The position numbers and the translations under genes are program-made. A model generated the notes under the pieces. That model made no database searches and was not told the DNA's origin. It saw only the letters and a list, made by a program, of their open reading frames with translations. Positions 45,202 to 56,221 of a DNA stretch of 64,000 bases are shown here, in pieces (within the stretch, counting starts at the first letter, position 1; the number at the start of each line of letters is the position of its first letter). The DNA comes from Pseudeuparius sepicola (Eukaryota; Arthropoda; Insecta; Coleoptera; Anthribidae). The DNA lies in assembly GCA_963920635.1 (NCBI GenBank), contig OY987298.1, positions 149,394,257-149,458,256 on the forward strand. Direction: 5' to 3'.

Positions 45202-47437
45202 ATGATGGCGAAAAACATCAACGAAATCCGGAAATGCCTCAAAAACAACGTCTCGAACAACACAGAGCTGTTCGGGCACGAAAAGGAGAGAAACCAGATA
45301 CACGATTTAATCCAAAGAACAGTGCTGGATGGAGAATCAAATTCTGCTCTGCTTATTGGCCCGAGGGGCTCTGGAAAAACGATTGTAAATAGTTCCTTGA
45401 CAAAATTTATTAATGGAATTCTTTTATTATGTTTGTTTTTTAGCTTGTCAATAGCGTCTTAAAGGATATACACAAGTTAGAAGACTTCCAAAGCAATGCT
45501 ATATTGGTGAGATTGCACGGTTTGCTACATACCGATGATCGGCTAGCTCTGAGAAGCACAACGACACAAATGAACCTAGAAAATGCCGTAGATGGCAAAG
45601 TTTTTGGAAGTTTCGCTGAAAATTTATCGTTTCTACTAGCGTGTTTGAAAACTGGTGAAAAAAGGACGTCTAAAAGTGTCATATTTATACTGGAAGAATT
45701 TGATTTATTTTGTAGTCATCATAACCAAACCTTGCTGTACAATTTGTTTGATATATCACAGTCAGCGCAAGCGCCCATTTGTGTATTAGGTAAATAGTTC
45801 GCAGAGCAATCCCCCAATTAGTAACCGTAACCAGTAATGTGATTGGCTCAAGGAAAATCGAAAATTCAAACACACTAATAATAAGATTGACAGTTACTAG
45901 TTGGGAATCACTCCTCAAACATATCTTGTTTCCAAGGCACACTAATCAAATTATTTTTTATAGGTATTACATGTAGATTAGACGTAATAGAATTATTGGA
46001 AAAAAGGGTGAAATCAAGATTTTCACACAGGCAGATATTCTTATTTGCCGGTGTTGATGAAAGTAGCGACATATCGAATTTGGATTACGTCATGCAAAGA
46101 ATAGAAAAATATTTACTCGTACCCAATAACGCAAAAGTCAACAGTGCAGACAAAAAGCAATGGAACACGAAAGTGAAAACACTGATGGCAGAGAAAAAGT
46201 TTCGAATTATCATCCAAAGACTGATAGATGTCGATCTCAATATTCATTCGTTAAAAAATTTTTTGGTAAGAGATCTGAAAAAATTGAAGAATTTAAAAGT
46301 AAAAGTATTTCAAAGGGTTGTAATCAGTAAACCTTATTCATTTACTTAATTCCCACTTTTTGGTGGGAATGCACAGGGCATTTTGTTGTCAAATATAAAA
46401 GATTAAAAAATAACCAATTAAAAATTAAATGAATCTGTTTGCGTGACAAAGAAATTTCTGACAATATAATTTAATTTTAAAATTTTGTTGGAACATCAGT
46501 CAAATTTTGTCAAATTATCTGACATACTTTTTTAAATATTATTAATCTTCCTTTTAATTTCTTATTTTTTGTTTTAAGATTGAACCAAAATAAGTAGGTT
46601 GTGACAATCAACCTGACAAAACAAAAATTATCTTTTATTCTTGTTTATGTACTAACGAAAGTTATTCAACCACTGGTTATGTAACATTTGGTCTGTCTAC
46701 TGACTCTGTCAGGTGCACAGAGCATTGGAGTTCTCAGATAGAAAATAATCAACGAAACATTTATGGCTGACCTCACCCATACTTAACCGGTAGTTGAATA
46801 ATTTTCTTTGGTAGGTACCAAAGTTATCGGAATGATGACTTTGGTAGATACAGACAAGGCGCTTATGAAACCAATTTGAAACAAAATAAAAATATTTTGT
46901 TGATATTTATCTTCCAAATTTTTATATTTTTAGATTAAAATCGTATCGAAAATAAATGAAAACATCAATTTCCTAACAGTCGACATGTTTCAAGAAGAAT
47001 TAAACACGCTTGAAAAAGACGAGGTTATTCAAACGTTGCAAGACCTGAACGTTCTCGAATTGTGTCTCATTATCGCCATGAAACATCATGACGATATCTA
47101 CGACAGCCAACCGATGAATTTTGAGATGATTCTCACTCGTTACATGAAATTCGCTCGCAAAAATTCAGGAGGCGTGCAAACCGTCCACAGACCTGTCATT
47201 ATGAAGGCTTTCGAACATATAGAAGTAAGTTGACTGCCTTTTACTTATCGGTTTGTGAAATTCCATTCGTTTCAGAATCTGGAACTTATTTCGATGATCG
47301 GTGGGGGCGGGAGAATCCAAAAGGAATACCAGTTTTTTAAGCTTTTAGTAACACCTCAGCAACTGTTAGAGGCAGTGAATAAATCACAGGGTTTACCTAC
47401 GGAAGTTGTACAGTGGGTTAGTAGTTCTTTAGTTTAA
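45202..47437 (+). CDS. Orc4: Origin recognition complex subunit 4
   Basis: Five exons: 45202-45384, 45444-45789, 45964-46265, 46934-47224 and 47276-47437. All junctions are GT-AG and in phase, giving 427 residues, close to the usual 430-440. It is an AAA+ subunit of the complex that marks replication origins and loads the MCM helicase in the nucleus. Walker A is GPRGSGKT (residues 53-60). Walker B reads VIFILEEFD (about 140-148), with Glu where many relatives have Asp. Family landmarks follow: [36 protein letters not shown], and the C-terminal winged-helix region ending [13 protein letters not shown] at 45202 or 45205 are equally possible starts. A broken partial copy lies at 50856-52580. Confidence 0.95.
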
Positions 47438-47937
47438 ATTTTTTAATATAATTTTAATGGTTAAAATCGTTTTTTTTTTCTCTTATTAAGTTTGTAGCAA
47501 GAATAGTCGTTTCGCCCAATAGCGTCGATCTCAATCAACGTTTAAACTCAAGAATACTAGAATACTGTAGTCTGTCAGTTTCACGCTCAGGTAAAATAAT
47601 TATTACATATTATTTATTTTATAGATCTTTACTCCTGAAAACACCGGAAACTTTGCCAAATTTATAAAGAAATCGGCTGTTTTTGGGTGTTTTGCTTGGC
47701 TAATTTCGTAGTTATTCGAACATAATTTCTTACCATGAAAGGTGCATTTTATAGCTCATTCTAAAGCGAAATTATGTCAAAAGAATATACATAAAAGTAT
47801 ATTCAGGTAGCAGTTTTGTTGATTTATTTTATTTATAAGTACCTACCTATGTATTTATTGGAAGACAGAAGCATTCGAATACTGTACATTTTATATTTTT
47901 ATTACCACAATTTGTATAAACAATTTATTAAACTAAA
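47438..47937. other. Orc4 3' flank
   Basis: AT-rich. GTTTCACG at 47578-47585 is the unoccupied counterpart of the hAT-type insertion at 52743-54838. Otherwise noncoding. Confidence 0.6.
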
Positions 47938-48176
47938 TTACCGAGTTAGTAAAGGATAATGAAGCTTATTTCTTAAATACAGATAACTTTTTTTGCTATA
48001 ATAGCATAATGTAAATGCTATTGATATTTCTTCTCGAGTCCAATTGACTTGTTTTCTTCTTGACAATAAATCAATTATGGAATCCGTTTCAGATTTCTTA
48101 GATGAAGATCTATAAAATTTGCAAGTTATTATTATTATTATTACCACAATTGGTATAAACAATTTATTAAACTAAA
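47938..48176 (-). repeat. Tandem copy of the 3' end of the THAP gene
   Basis: A second copy, about 240 bases, of the last stretch of the THAP gene (SRRKQVNWTREEISIAFTLC to the stop) lies directly downstream of it, slightly diverged and with its own stop. The same arrangement exists after the second THAP gene (55061-55305), so it predates the larger duplication. Confidence 0.8.
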
Positions 48177-49093
48177 TTACCTAGTTAGTGCAGGTAAAGG
48201 ATAATGTAGCTTATTTCTTAAATACAGATAACTTTTTTTGCTATAATAGCATAATGTAAATGCTATTGATATTTCTTCTAGAGTCCAATTGACTTGTTTT
48301 TTTCTTCTTGACAATAAATCAATTAAGGAAGCCATTTCAGATTTCTTAGATGATGGTGGAGATCTATAAAAATTGTTCTTGTAGCAACATAGCTGGTCAT
48401 TAAGAATTTTCATTTTTTTAATATTTATATTATTACTAGCATCCTTGTTTATATAAATAAGGCTAGCATTCAACAAGGAATATTTTTCATATAAATTGTT
48501 ATATTTTAGAAGTATTTCTTTATATTCTTCCTTATCTGTGTCTCTATGATTTATATCTGGTACTTCGAATGATGGTACTGGATTAGAAATACGCTCAGTC
48601 TCCGTTAATGTTGGATGTGATGACATTGTAACTTCTAAAAGTTTAGCCACTTCTTGTTTCGATCGCCTTGCAAAAAGTCTTCTACTTCTAGCGTCACTGG
48701 TTTCTGTCAGTGGTTTTTTATTATTCAAAGCTAAAGTAGGAACAGCGGTCTTTTTCAATAATGCTCTTCGAGTTAAACCTAAAAGAAAAGGTTTATGAAT
48801 TTTTTTCCAAGAAAACTTCAAAGAAACTTGTAAAATCCTTATTAAACGTTTTACTTACCTAATAACTCATTTCGTAAGTCTCTTTCATAATCATTTTCTG
48901 TGAAATGAACGGAACAGACAAAACTTGTGTCTGGATTGAATTTGTCCTTCCTTTTACAACGAACGATCCAATTTTCTCTGATAGTTTGGGAGTCTTTAGC
49001 TTTAGGGAAACGATGAAACGAAAATTGTTTGTTCTTCTCTTTTTGTTTATAAGTGTTGCTACAGCCATATATGGCACATCTTCTACCTGGCAT
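48177..49093 (-). CDS. THAP-domain protein resembling a truncated P-element transposase, copy 1
   Basis: Two exons, 49093-48859 and 48778-48177, joined in phase by a GT-AG intron, give 278 residues. The THAP zinc-binding domain occupies about 1-95: Cys6, Cys11, Cys60 and His63, with Pro30, Trp42 and an AVPT motif (90-93) formed across the splice. A middle region of charged and coiled-coil-like character follows. The C-terminus (VNWTLEEISIAFTLCYYSKK, then YLYLRNKLHYPLP) matches the start of the P-element transposase catalytic region, as I recall it, and stops there. Known THAP domains bind DNA. A protein with the DNA-binding part but no catalytic core resembles P-element repressor-type derivatives. 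Whether it is a host gene or transposon remnant is undecided. Confidence 0.82.
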
Positions 49094-50005
49094 TTTCGCA
49101 GATTCTGGGATTCTATTCTAACCTCTTTTTTTTCTCTTCACTGTAGTAAAAAAAATATTGCTTATTTACAATTACCTTTTCTACTCAATTACCTATAATA
49201 TAAGCCAAAAACAATGCAGTTTGCAGTTCCACGTTCAAATAAAGTCAAAGCACATGGAGCAAGTCAGAGGCGTCAGAGCATAATTATAAAACAACCAGCA
49301 TTATTACTCCCTATGGCGGGAAAATTCTGCGCACCTGTTCGCGCAGCCGCCATTGGGGCATAGATACTGTCAAATGGATGCAGTGTCGGGGCGATTGGGC
49401 AGTTCTTTTTTGGCTGTATGAGGGATATTACAGTGCCGTGGAGTGCGCTTTTTTGTAAATTGTGCTTTGTGCTAGTATTTTTAAATAAAGAATCTCAGGA
49501 AGGGGTCAAAGCTGCTTGTGCTTACCACACACTATATACTTTACTAATACTACTCTTTAATTTCTGAATTGATTTTTCCGACTACACCTCTGACTTCTAT
49601 TCCAACATTATATATGGCTCAAGGTCATTGAATTTGCTGATGGTTTCTCAAGAGTAAGTTATACTGCTGGTTGTTTTATATGCTCTGGTTATAGTCTGTA
49701 AAAACTGCTACTTTGCAATTTTAAAATTCACCCACTTACAAACGCTGCACTGCTCGTTTTCAACCGTTTTTATCACTCAATCACACTGGTTGTGTGGAAA
49801 GCGTAATTTACATTAACAAACAAACCGGCTGAGGTCTACAGTGAAGTCACCGGTGATCGATAAGTCGTCTCTTAGCCCGTCTAATATTCTTGGGTATGAA
49901 CCAGAGAAATGGAGTGGGGAGAATAAGCTAAGAGCTGCGTGAACTCAAGAACGTTGTCTGGTTAACGTTCTTGGCGTGAACTGCCTAATAAAAGTGGCGG
50001 CCATA
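49094..50005. other. Noncoding interval between THAP genes
   Basis: Upstream region of THAP copy 1; 49690-49860 is matched at 56410-56600. About 49255-49690 is unique to this copy. No terminal repeats confirmed. Confidence 0.5.
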
Positions 50006-50360
50006 TTAAACCAACTTCATCCATAGGCGTATCATTGTTATCAGACCTGGCACTGCAGACTGCTTTAGAGGTCTTCGTCCTCGTTCGCCACGATGTACAG
50101 TAAAAGCATCAGCAGCAAAATGTTTTGAACAAAGAAATTTATTTGGACTCAAAGTCCAATCAGTCCCCAAGTTAAGCATTTTCAACCACATATTCAACAT
50201 GTTATCATCTTTAGGAAATCTGCAAAATCGTTAAAATTATACAAATGCGCTATGGTGCCCAAAATTTCGGCGATTGTTTTTACCAAACTTACCGAAAAAA
50301 TGATACTCCCGGAGGTCTCCTAGACTTATATTTCTTACAGCTTGGTACTGCACACGACAT
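50006..50360 (-). CDS. Short stand-alone THAP-domain protein
   Basis: Two exons, 50360-50293 and 50219-50006, are joined in phase by a short GT-AG intron (GTAAGTTTGG ... TTTTGCAG), giving 93 residues. All THAP signatures are present: Cys3, Cys8, a Pro25 after the RF, Trp34, Cys53 and His56 (FLCSKHF), and AVP at 78-80. The protein ends 13 residues after AVP, so it is a THAP domain alone. It may be a truncated transposon-derived gene, or its reading may continue through a further exon. It differs strongly in sequence from the P-type THAP genes on both sides. Confidence 0.75.
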
Positions 50361-50855
50361 TTTCCAAAAACACTGATCATTTCTCTGCTGAAAATACAAC
50401 TACCGCTCACAAAATATAGTGTGTCCCCGGATGGACTTGACGAGGGGAGAAAATTCTTTATTATCTATTTTTCGACAAAAAGTCACTCTTCATAAAAAGT
50501 TCTGCTTGTCAAAAAAATAAAATTGTCATATTAAAATTTTTGATTTGATGTACGGGTGTTAATAAATTACGAAAACCTGAAAATGCGTCAAGAGAAAACT
50601 ACCTTTATTTATTACTTTACAGAAAAAAAAATATAAAACAAATTTGTTTAGTATCTAAAATAAAGCCTAAATACAAATTTTCAAGTTTGAATTTCAAATT
50701 TTTATTATTTTGAATAATATTATCTAATGGTATAAGATCGTATAAGTGAAGCAATAAATGAACTTAATGAACCAGAAATCATACGTAAAGTGTGTGAAAA
50801 ATTTATAAAAATTACTGAAAAATGTGTTGAGGTGGGAGGCAGCTATGTTGGTTGA
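50361..50855. other. Noncoding, with a single transposon end
   Basis: TA-TAGTGTGTCCCCGGATGG at about 50418 resembles the ends of the CAGTGTGTCCCCGG family; no matching partner was found nearby. The rest is AT-rich. Confidence 0.45.
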
Positions 50856-52580
50856 ATGAAAGTAGCGACATATCGAATTTGGATTACGTCATCCGAAGAA
50901 TAGAAAAATATTTACTCGTACCCAATAGCGCAAAAGTCAACAGTGCAGACAAAAAGCAAATGGAACACGAAAGTGAAAACACTGATGGCAGAGAAAAAGT
51001 TTCGAATTATCATCCAAAGACTGATAGATGTCGATCTCAATATTCATTCGCTAAAAAAAGTTTTAAGTGATCTCAAATCGATTCCTAATCACTGAGATCA
51101 CATCAGCTGACATCGAGTGTTCCTTTTACAAATGTTCAGTTGATTATGAAGTGATCAGTTTTACGCAGCAAATCGTTTTTTATGTAATTTGTGTTGGTTT
51201 TGAGTGTTACTGGGGTTAAGGTGGTGAAAAATATTGAAAAATTCATTCAAGGGTTAGATTATAGTCCTTATTCAATGATTATAGATAACGTGGTCGTACA
51301 CTGTTCCATTTAGCAAAAAAAAAGATCACTTCATGTTCATTTCACTTCAAATTCACTTGTGCAAAAAGTCAAAAGGAGGAATTCAACCACTGGTTAGTAG
51401 GTTAGTATGAGGAGTTCAGAGACAGATGGCGCTGTCATCCAGAAATGTTTCATTGTTTATTTTCGATCCGAGTATTTGTATTTTAAATGGATCCGAGTAC
51501 TCCAACATTTGGTCTGTCTAGGTCTACTGACTATGTTAGGTGCACACAGCATTGAGCATTGGAGTTCTCAGATAGAAAATAATCAACGAAACATTTATAG
51601 CTGACCTCACCCACCTGTCTCTGAACTCCCCATACTTAACCGGTAGTTGAAAATAATTTTCTTTGGTAGATACCCAAGTTGATGACTGGTAGATACAGAC
51701 AAGCCGCTTATGAAACCAATTTGAAACAAAATAAAAATATTTTATGATATTTATCTTAGTAGATAAAATAACGAGTTTTGCAGCCAGAAAGGTATATATT
51801 AACTTCTTTTTATAATACCAAGCTTTCGGTCTACTTCGTGACCTTCATCAGGGCTAGAAATTTTTTTAAATTATTAGAAAATATTAATAATAATAATTTT
51901 AAAAAATTTCCAGCCCTGATGAAGATCACGAAGTAGACCGAAAGCTTGGTATTATAAAAAGAAGTTAATATATACCTTTCTGGCTGCAAAAACTCGTTAT
52001 TTTATCTACTAAGTAAAACTACACAGCCGTAAACTAGCTATTTAATGACATTTATCTTCCAAATTTTTATATTTTTAAATTAAAATCGTATCGAAAATAA
52101 ATGAAAACGTCAATTTCCTAACAGTCGACATGTTTCAAGAAGAATTAAACGTAGCTTGAAAAAGACGAGGTTATTCAAATGTTGCAAGACCTGAACGTTC
52201 TCGAATTGTGCCTCATTATCGCCATGAAACATCACGATGACATCTACAACAGCCAGCCGATGAATTTTGAGATGATTCTCACTCGTTACATGAAATTCGC
52301 TGGCAAAAATTCAGGAGGCATGCAAACCGTTCACAGACCTGTCATGAAGGCTTTCGAACATATAGAATTAAGTTGACCGCCTTTTACTTATCGGTTTGTG
52401 CAATTCCATTTGTTTCAGAATCTGGAACTTATTTCGGTGATCGGTGGGGGCGGGAGAATCCAAAAGGAATACCAGTTTTTTAAGCTTTTAGTAACACCTC
52501 AGCAACTGTTAGAGGCAGTGAATAAATCACAGGGTTTACCTACTTAAGTTGTACAGTGGGCTAGTAGTTCTTTAGTTTAA
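50856..52580 (+). pseudogene. Partial, dead Orc4 copy
   Basis: Matches parts of Orc4 exon 3 (50856-51065), exon 4 (52081-52371) and exon 5 (52419-52580) with their introns. Exons 1, 2 and the Walker motifs are missing. Disablements are an extra A after AAAAAGC (frameshift, about 50958), loss of the exon-4 acceptor (AG to AA, about 52080), a frameshift near 52152 and TAA in exon 5 (about 52544, from GGA to TTA). A palindromic insert lies in the intron. It cannot make Orc4. Confidence 0.93.
51755..52013. mobile_element. Near-perfect 259-base palindrome (foldback element)
   Basis: Arms of about 125 bases with few mismatches run from CTTAGTAGATAAAATAACG to CGTTATTTTATCTACTAAG around a loop of about 10-30 AT-rich bases. 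It is inserted in the dead Orc4 intron; the corresponding place in copy 1 lacks it. Confidence 0.85.
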
Positions 52581-52742
52581 TTTTTTTAATATAATTTTTT
52601 TAATGGTTAAAATCTTTTTTTTTCTGTTATTAAGTTTGTAGCAAGAATAGTCGTTTCACCCAATAGCGTCGATCTCAATCAACGTTTAAACTCAAGAATA
52701 CTAGACAGAATACTAGAATATATGTAGGCGGTCAGTTTCACG

Positions 52743-54838
52743 CAGTAGCGTAGCTAGGGGTCTTGGGGCCCCGGTGCAGAATTCTGCATCAGGGCCCTCC
52801 CTTTTGTAGTCCAGTAATGATATATAATTTTTCAAATGAAAAAATTGCGGGAAAGTAATTTTTTAAAGTTACCTACCCATTGTTTTCTGAGTACCTATCC
52901 AACCAAAAAGATCACACTTAGACCCTCTTTATTTACCTCGCAATAGGAATGGTTTCTTACTTATTTCTAACAAAAAAAAACACTGATAAAAATTGTAGAT
53001 AAAAAAGTTGTCTGCAACCTTGCTTCATGAATTTCTTTTATAACTTTGTTATTTTACAAGTTATGGGTTCATTAAGCGACGTTCTTCTATAATTCGTAAA
53101 ATAAAAAGGTTACAAATAAAAATAAGAAAAACTGTAGGGAATCAAATTACCTATAGCTGCGGCTTTTGTCAACATATTTTTTTTGTTAAAATATAAATAC
53201 GAAACCACCTCTGTTGCATTCTTCATTGCGGGATCTTGAGTGTCATCGCAGTGCCGGTTTAGCCAAACTTCGGGCCCTTGGCACTATAGATTTAGGGCCC
53301 CTTTTTAATAGACTGTCGTCGGCCACTCTTTTAATTGAAACCAAATTTGGGTTTCACTTTTTATTACAAAATAGAAAATAAAAACATAAATGTGCATGCA
53401 GATTATTTTCGCAAAACTGATCAAATAAAATGCATTGTTTTTATTTTCCCAGTAGATATTTTTATTTTTTTTATTGATATAATTTTTGATTTTTAAATTC
53501 TACATATCGATACACGCATGCATAAGAGCATTGCAAGTGACATTTGTGAGATTTTCACTTTTTCGCTTTTCTCGGGTCTAGTTACGGGACAATTTTGGAT
53601 AAAAATACAAAACTATTCAATTTTGAATTATTTTCCCAAAATTTTTGATGTGTCATCCCATTGTATCTGACAAAATGGACGTTTTCAGCGGTAAAAACCT
53701 AGTAAAGGTAATTACAATGCCAAGAGTCTTTATAATTGAAGCTGTAAAGACAATTACAATTTTCGGTTTCCATTAGTTCGACTGTTAACGCATTGTAACG
53801 CTATATTTTTGTCTGGAAAAACCACAAGTTTTTTAAAGGTAATGGATTTTACAATGTTCTTACGAAGTTTTATTGAGACACGATACGTTTACAATTATAA
53901 TACTTATTATAAACTATTACCTGTTTTATAATTATTTACTGCAGCCATTTAATTTTTTCATCTGTATGTTAAATCAAATGAATATGGTCTGTTTTAAGAA
54001 AGCCACAAAAACAGGTGTTACAATGTTTTTGCACGGAAATTGTTTAAAATCAAATACATTCTAACTTCTAATATTTAAAATTGTACCATGGAAAAACATT
54101 GCAAAGGACTGTGCAATGCTTTTACCGTAAAATTGATGACATTTTTGGAATTGGAAGTACAAAAAAAAGTAGAATAACTCTCTTGTTCGAAAAAGTAACT
54201 ACGTATGATGTAGTTAATACCCACTCATCTAAAAGCCTTCTATTGAACAAAAAAATACAAAAAATATCCATTAGTTAAAAATATATTATCATTTTTAATA
54301 GCCAAAGTTTATAAACCTCTCTCCTGAAAACTAGACTTTTGTCAATTGTTTTTGCATCCGCATAATGTGCAGATCGGAACAGGGAGCCTGCGGGCGCTCG
54401 CCCCGAGCGCCCAGCGGATAAACCAGCCTGTGTCATCGTTTGATTGGAATAAATCCAAGAACAATTCTGAAAAAAATAAGCTGGTCTGCAATGCAATAGT
54501 TTTTATTGAGAATTAATATTATAATATACACACGTAACTACAGAGTGTTGAACAAAACAACTCTGTGACTCTGTTGTGTCTGGGAATGTGGGAATACTCG
54601 GCTGGCGAGCGGTGTCGCGATTGTCACAAAAAATACTTGAGTGTTAGGCTGATGTAGTAAGGAATATATTTAAAAGAGACGCAATCAGGATTGCCTGCAT
54701 AAAAATGTTTTCGCCTTTTTGGCGATTAAAAAATATTTATTAAGGGAGAGAAATATTGTCAAGTACGAAAGGAATGTCAAGGATTAGGGGGCCCCTAAAC
54801 CCGCCGCCCCGAATTGCCCTAGCATAGCTACGCCACTG
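52743..54838. mobile_element. hAT-type non-autonomous transposon with 8-base target duplication
   Basis: The ends CAGTAGCGTAGCTAGGG and CCCTAGCATAGCTACGCCACTG are flanked by GTTTCACG at 52735-52742 and 54839-54846. The paralogous site in copy 1 has GTTTCACG once (47578-47585). The CAGTGGCGTAGC-type terminus and 8-base duplication are typical of hAT elements. No transposase is recognised inside; frames at 53873 and 54081 are short and unassigned. CAGTGCCGGTTTAGCC near 53250 may mark a nested element. Confidence 0.92.
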
Positions 54839-55060
54839 GTTTCACGCACAGGTAAAATAATTATTACATATTATTTTATAGCTCATTCTAAAGAGAAATT
54901 ATGTCAAAAGAATATACATAAAAATATATTCACGTAGCAGTTTTGTTGATTTATTTTATTTATAAGTACCTATGTATTTATTGGAAGACGGAAGCATTCA
55001 AAGACTGTACATTTTATATTTTTATTACCACAATTTGTATAAATAATTTATTAAACTAAA

Positions 55061-55305
55061 TTACCTAGTTAGTGCAGGTAAAGGATAATGTAGCTTATTT
55101 CTTAAATACAGATAACTTTTTTTGCTACAATAGCATAATGTAAATGCTATTGATATTTCTTCTCGAGTCCAATTGACTTGTTTTCTTCTTGACAATAAAT
55201 CAATTATGGAAGCCGTTTCAGATTTCTTAGATGATGGTGGAGATCTGTAAAATTTGCAAGTTATTGTTATTACCACAATTTGTATAAACAATTTATTAAA
55301 CTAAA
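55061..55305 (-). repeat. Tandem copy of the 3' end of the second THAP gene
   Basis: Equivalent to 47938-48176; encodes SSKKSETASIIDLLSRRK and the following P-type block to its own stop. It is not part of the main reading frame. Confidence 0.78.
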
Positions 55306-56221
55306 TTACCTAGTTAGTGCAGGTAAAGGATAATGTAGCTTATTTCTTAAATACAGATAACTTTTTTTGCTATAATAGCATAATGTAAATGCTATTGATA
55401 TTTCTTCTCGAGTCCAATTGACTTGTTTTTTTCTTCTTGACAATAAATCAATTAGGGAAGCCATTTCAGATTTCTTAGACGATGGTGGAGATCTATAAAA
55501 ATTGTTCTTGTAGTAACGTAGCTGGTCATTAAGAATTTTAATTTTTTTAATATTTATATTATTACTAGCATCCTTGTTTATATAAATAATGCAAGCATTC
55601 AACAAGGAATATTTTTCATATAAATTGATATATTTTAGAAGTATTTCTTTATATTCTTCTTTATCTGTGTCTCTATGATTTATATCTGGTACTTCGAATG
55701 ATGGTACTGGATTAGAAATATGCTCAGTCTTCGTTAATGTTGGATGTGATGACATTGTAACTTCTAAAAGCTTAGCCACTTCTTGTTCCGATTGCCTTGC
55801 AAAAAGTCTTTTACTTCTAGCGTCACTGGTTTCTGTCAGTGGTTTTTTATTATGCAAAGCTAAAGTAGGAACAGCGGTCTTTTTCAATAATGCTCTTTGA
55901 GTTAAACCTAAAAGAAAAGGTTTATGAATTTTTTCAAAGAAAACTTCAAAGAAACTTGTAAAATCCTTATTAAACGTTTTACTTACCTAATAACTCATTT
56001 CGTAAGTCTCTTTCATAATCATTTTCTGTGAAATGAACGGAACAGACAAAACTTGTGTCTGGGTTGAATTTGTCCTTCCTTTTACAACGAACAATCCAAT
56101 TTTCTCTGATAGTTTGGGAGTCTTTAGCTTTAGGGAAACGATGAAACGAAAATTGTTTGTTCTTCTCTTTTTGTTTATAAGTGTTGTTACAGCCATACAT
56201 GGCACATCTTGTACCTGGCAT
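55306..56221 (-). CDS. THAP-domain protein resembling a truncated P-element transposase, copy 2
   Basis: Exons 56221-55987 and 55907-55306, the same structure and length (278 residues) as copy 1. I count roughly a dozen to sixteen amino-acid differences, none of which removes a THAP ligand (Cys6, Cys11, Cys60, His63), the AVPT motif or the splice signals. It stays fully open although the Orc4 part of the same duplicated block has at least four disabling changes. It may therefore be under constraint, or the THAP part may have been exchanged later. Function unknown beyond likely DNA binding. Confidence 0.82.

Larger units (their letters stand above)
46640..49860. repeat. Segmental duplication block 3, copy 1
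   Basis: Covers the second half of Orc4, the THAP gene and its upstream region, matched in order by 51370-56640; exon 3 of Orc4 (45964-46265) is also represented in copy 2. Each copy has private insertions, for example about 49255-49690 here. Confidence 0.8.
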
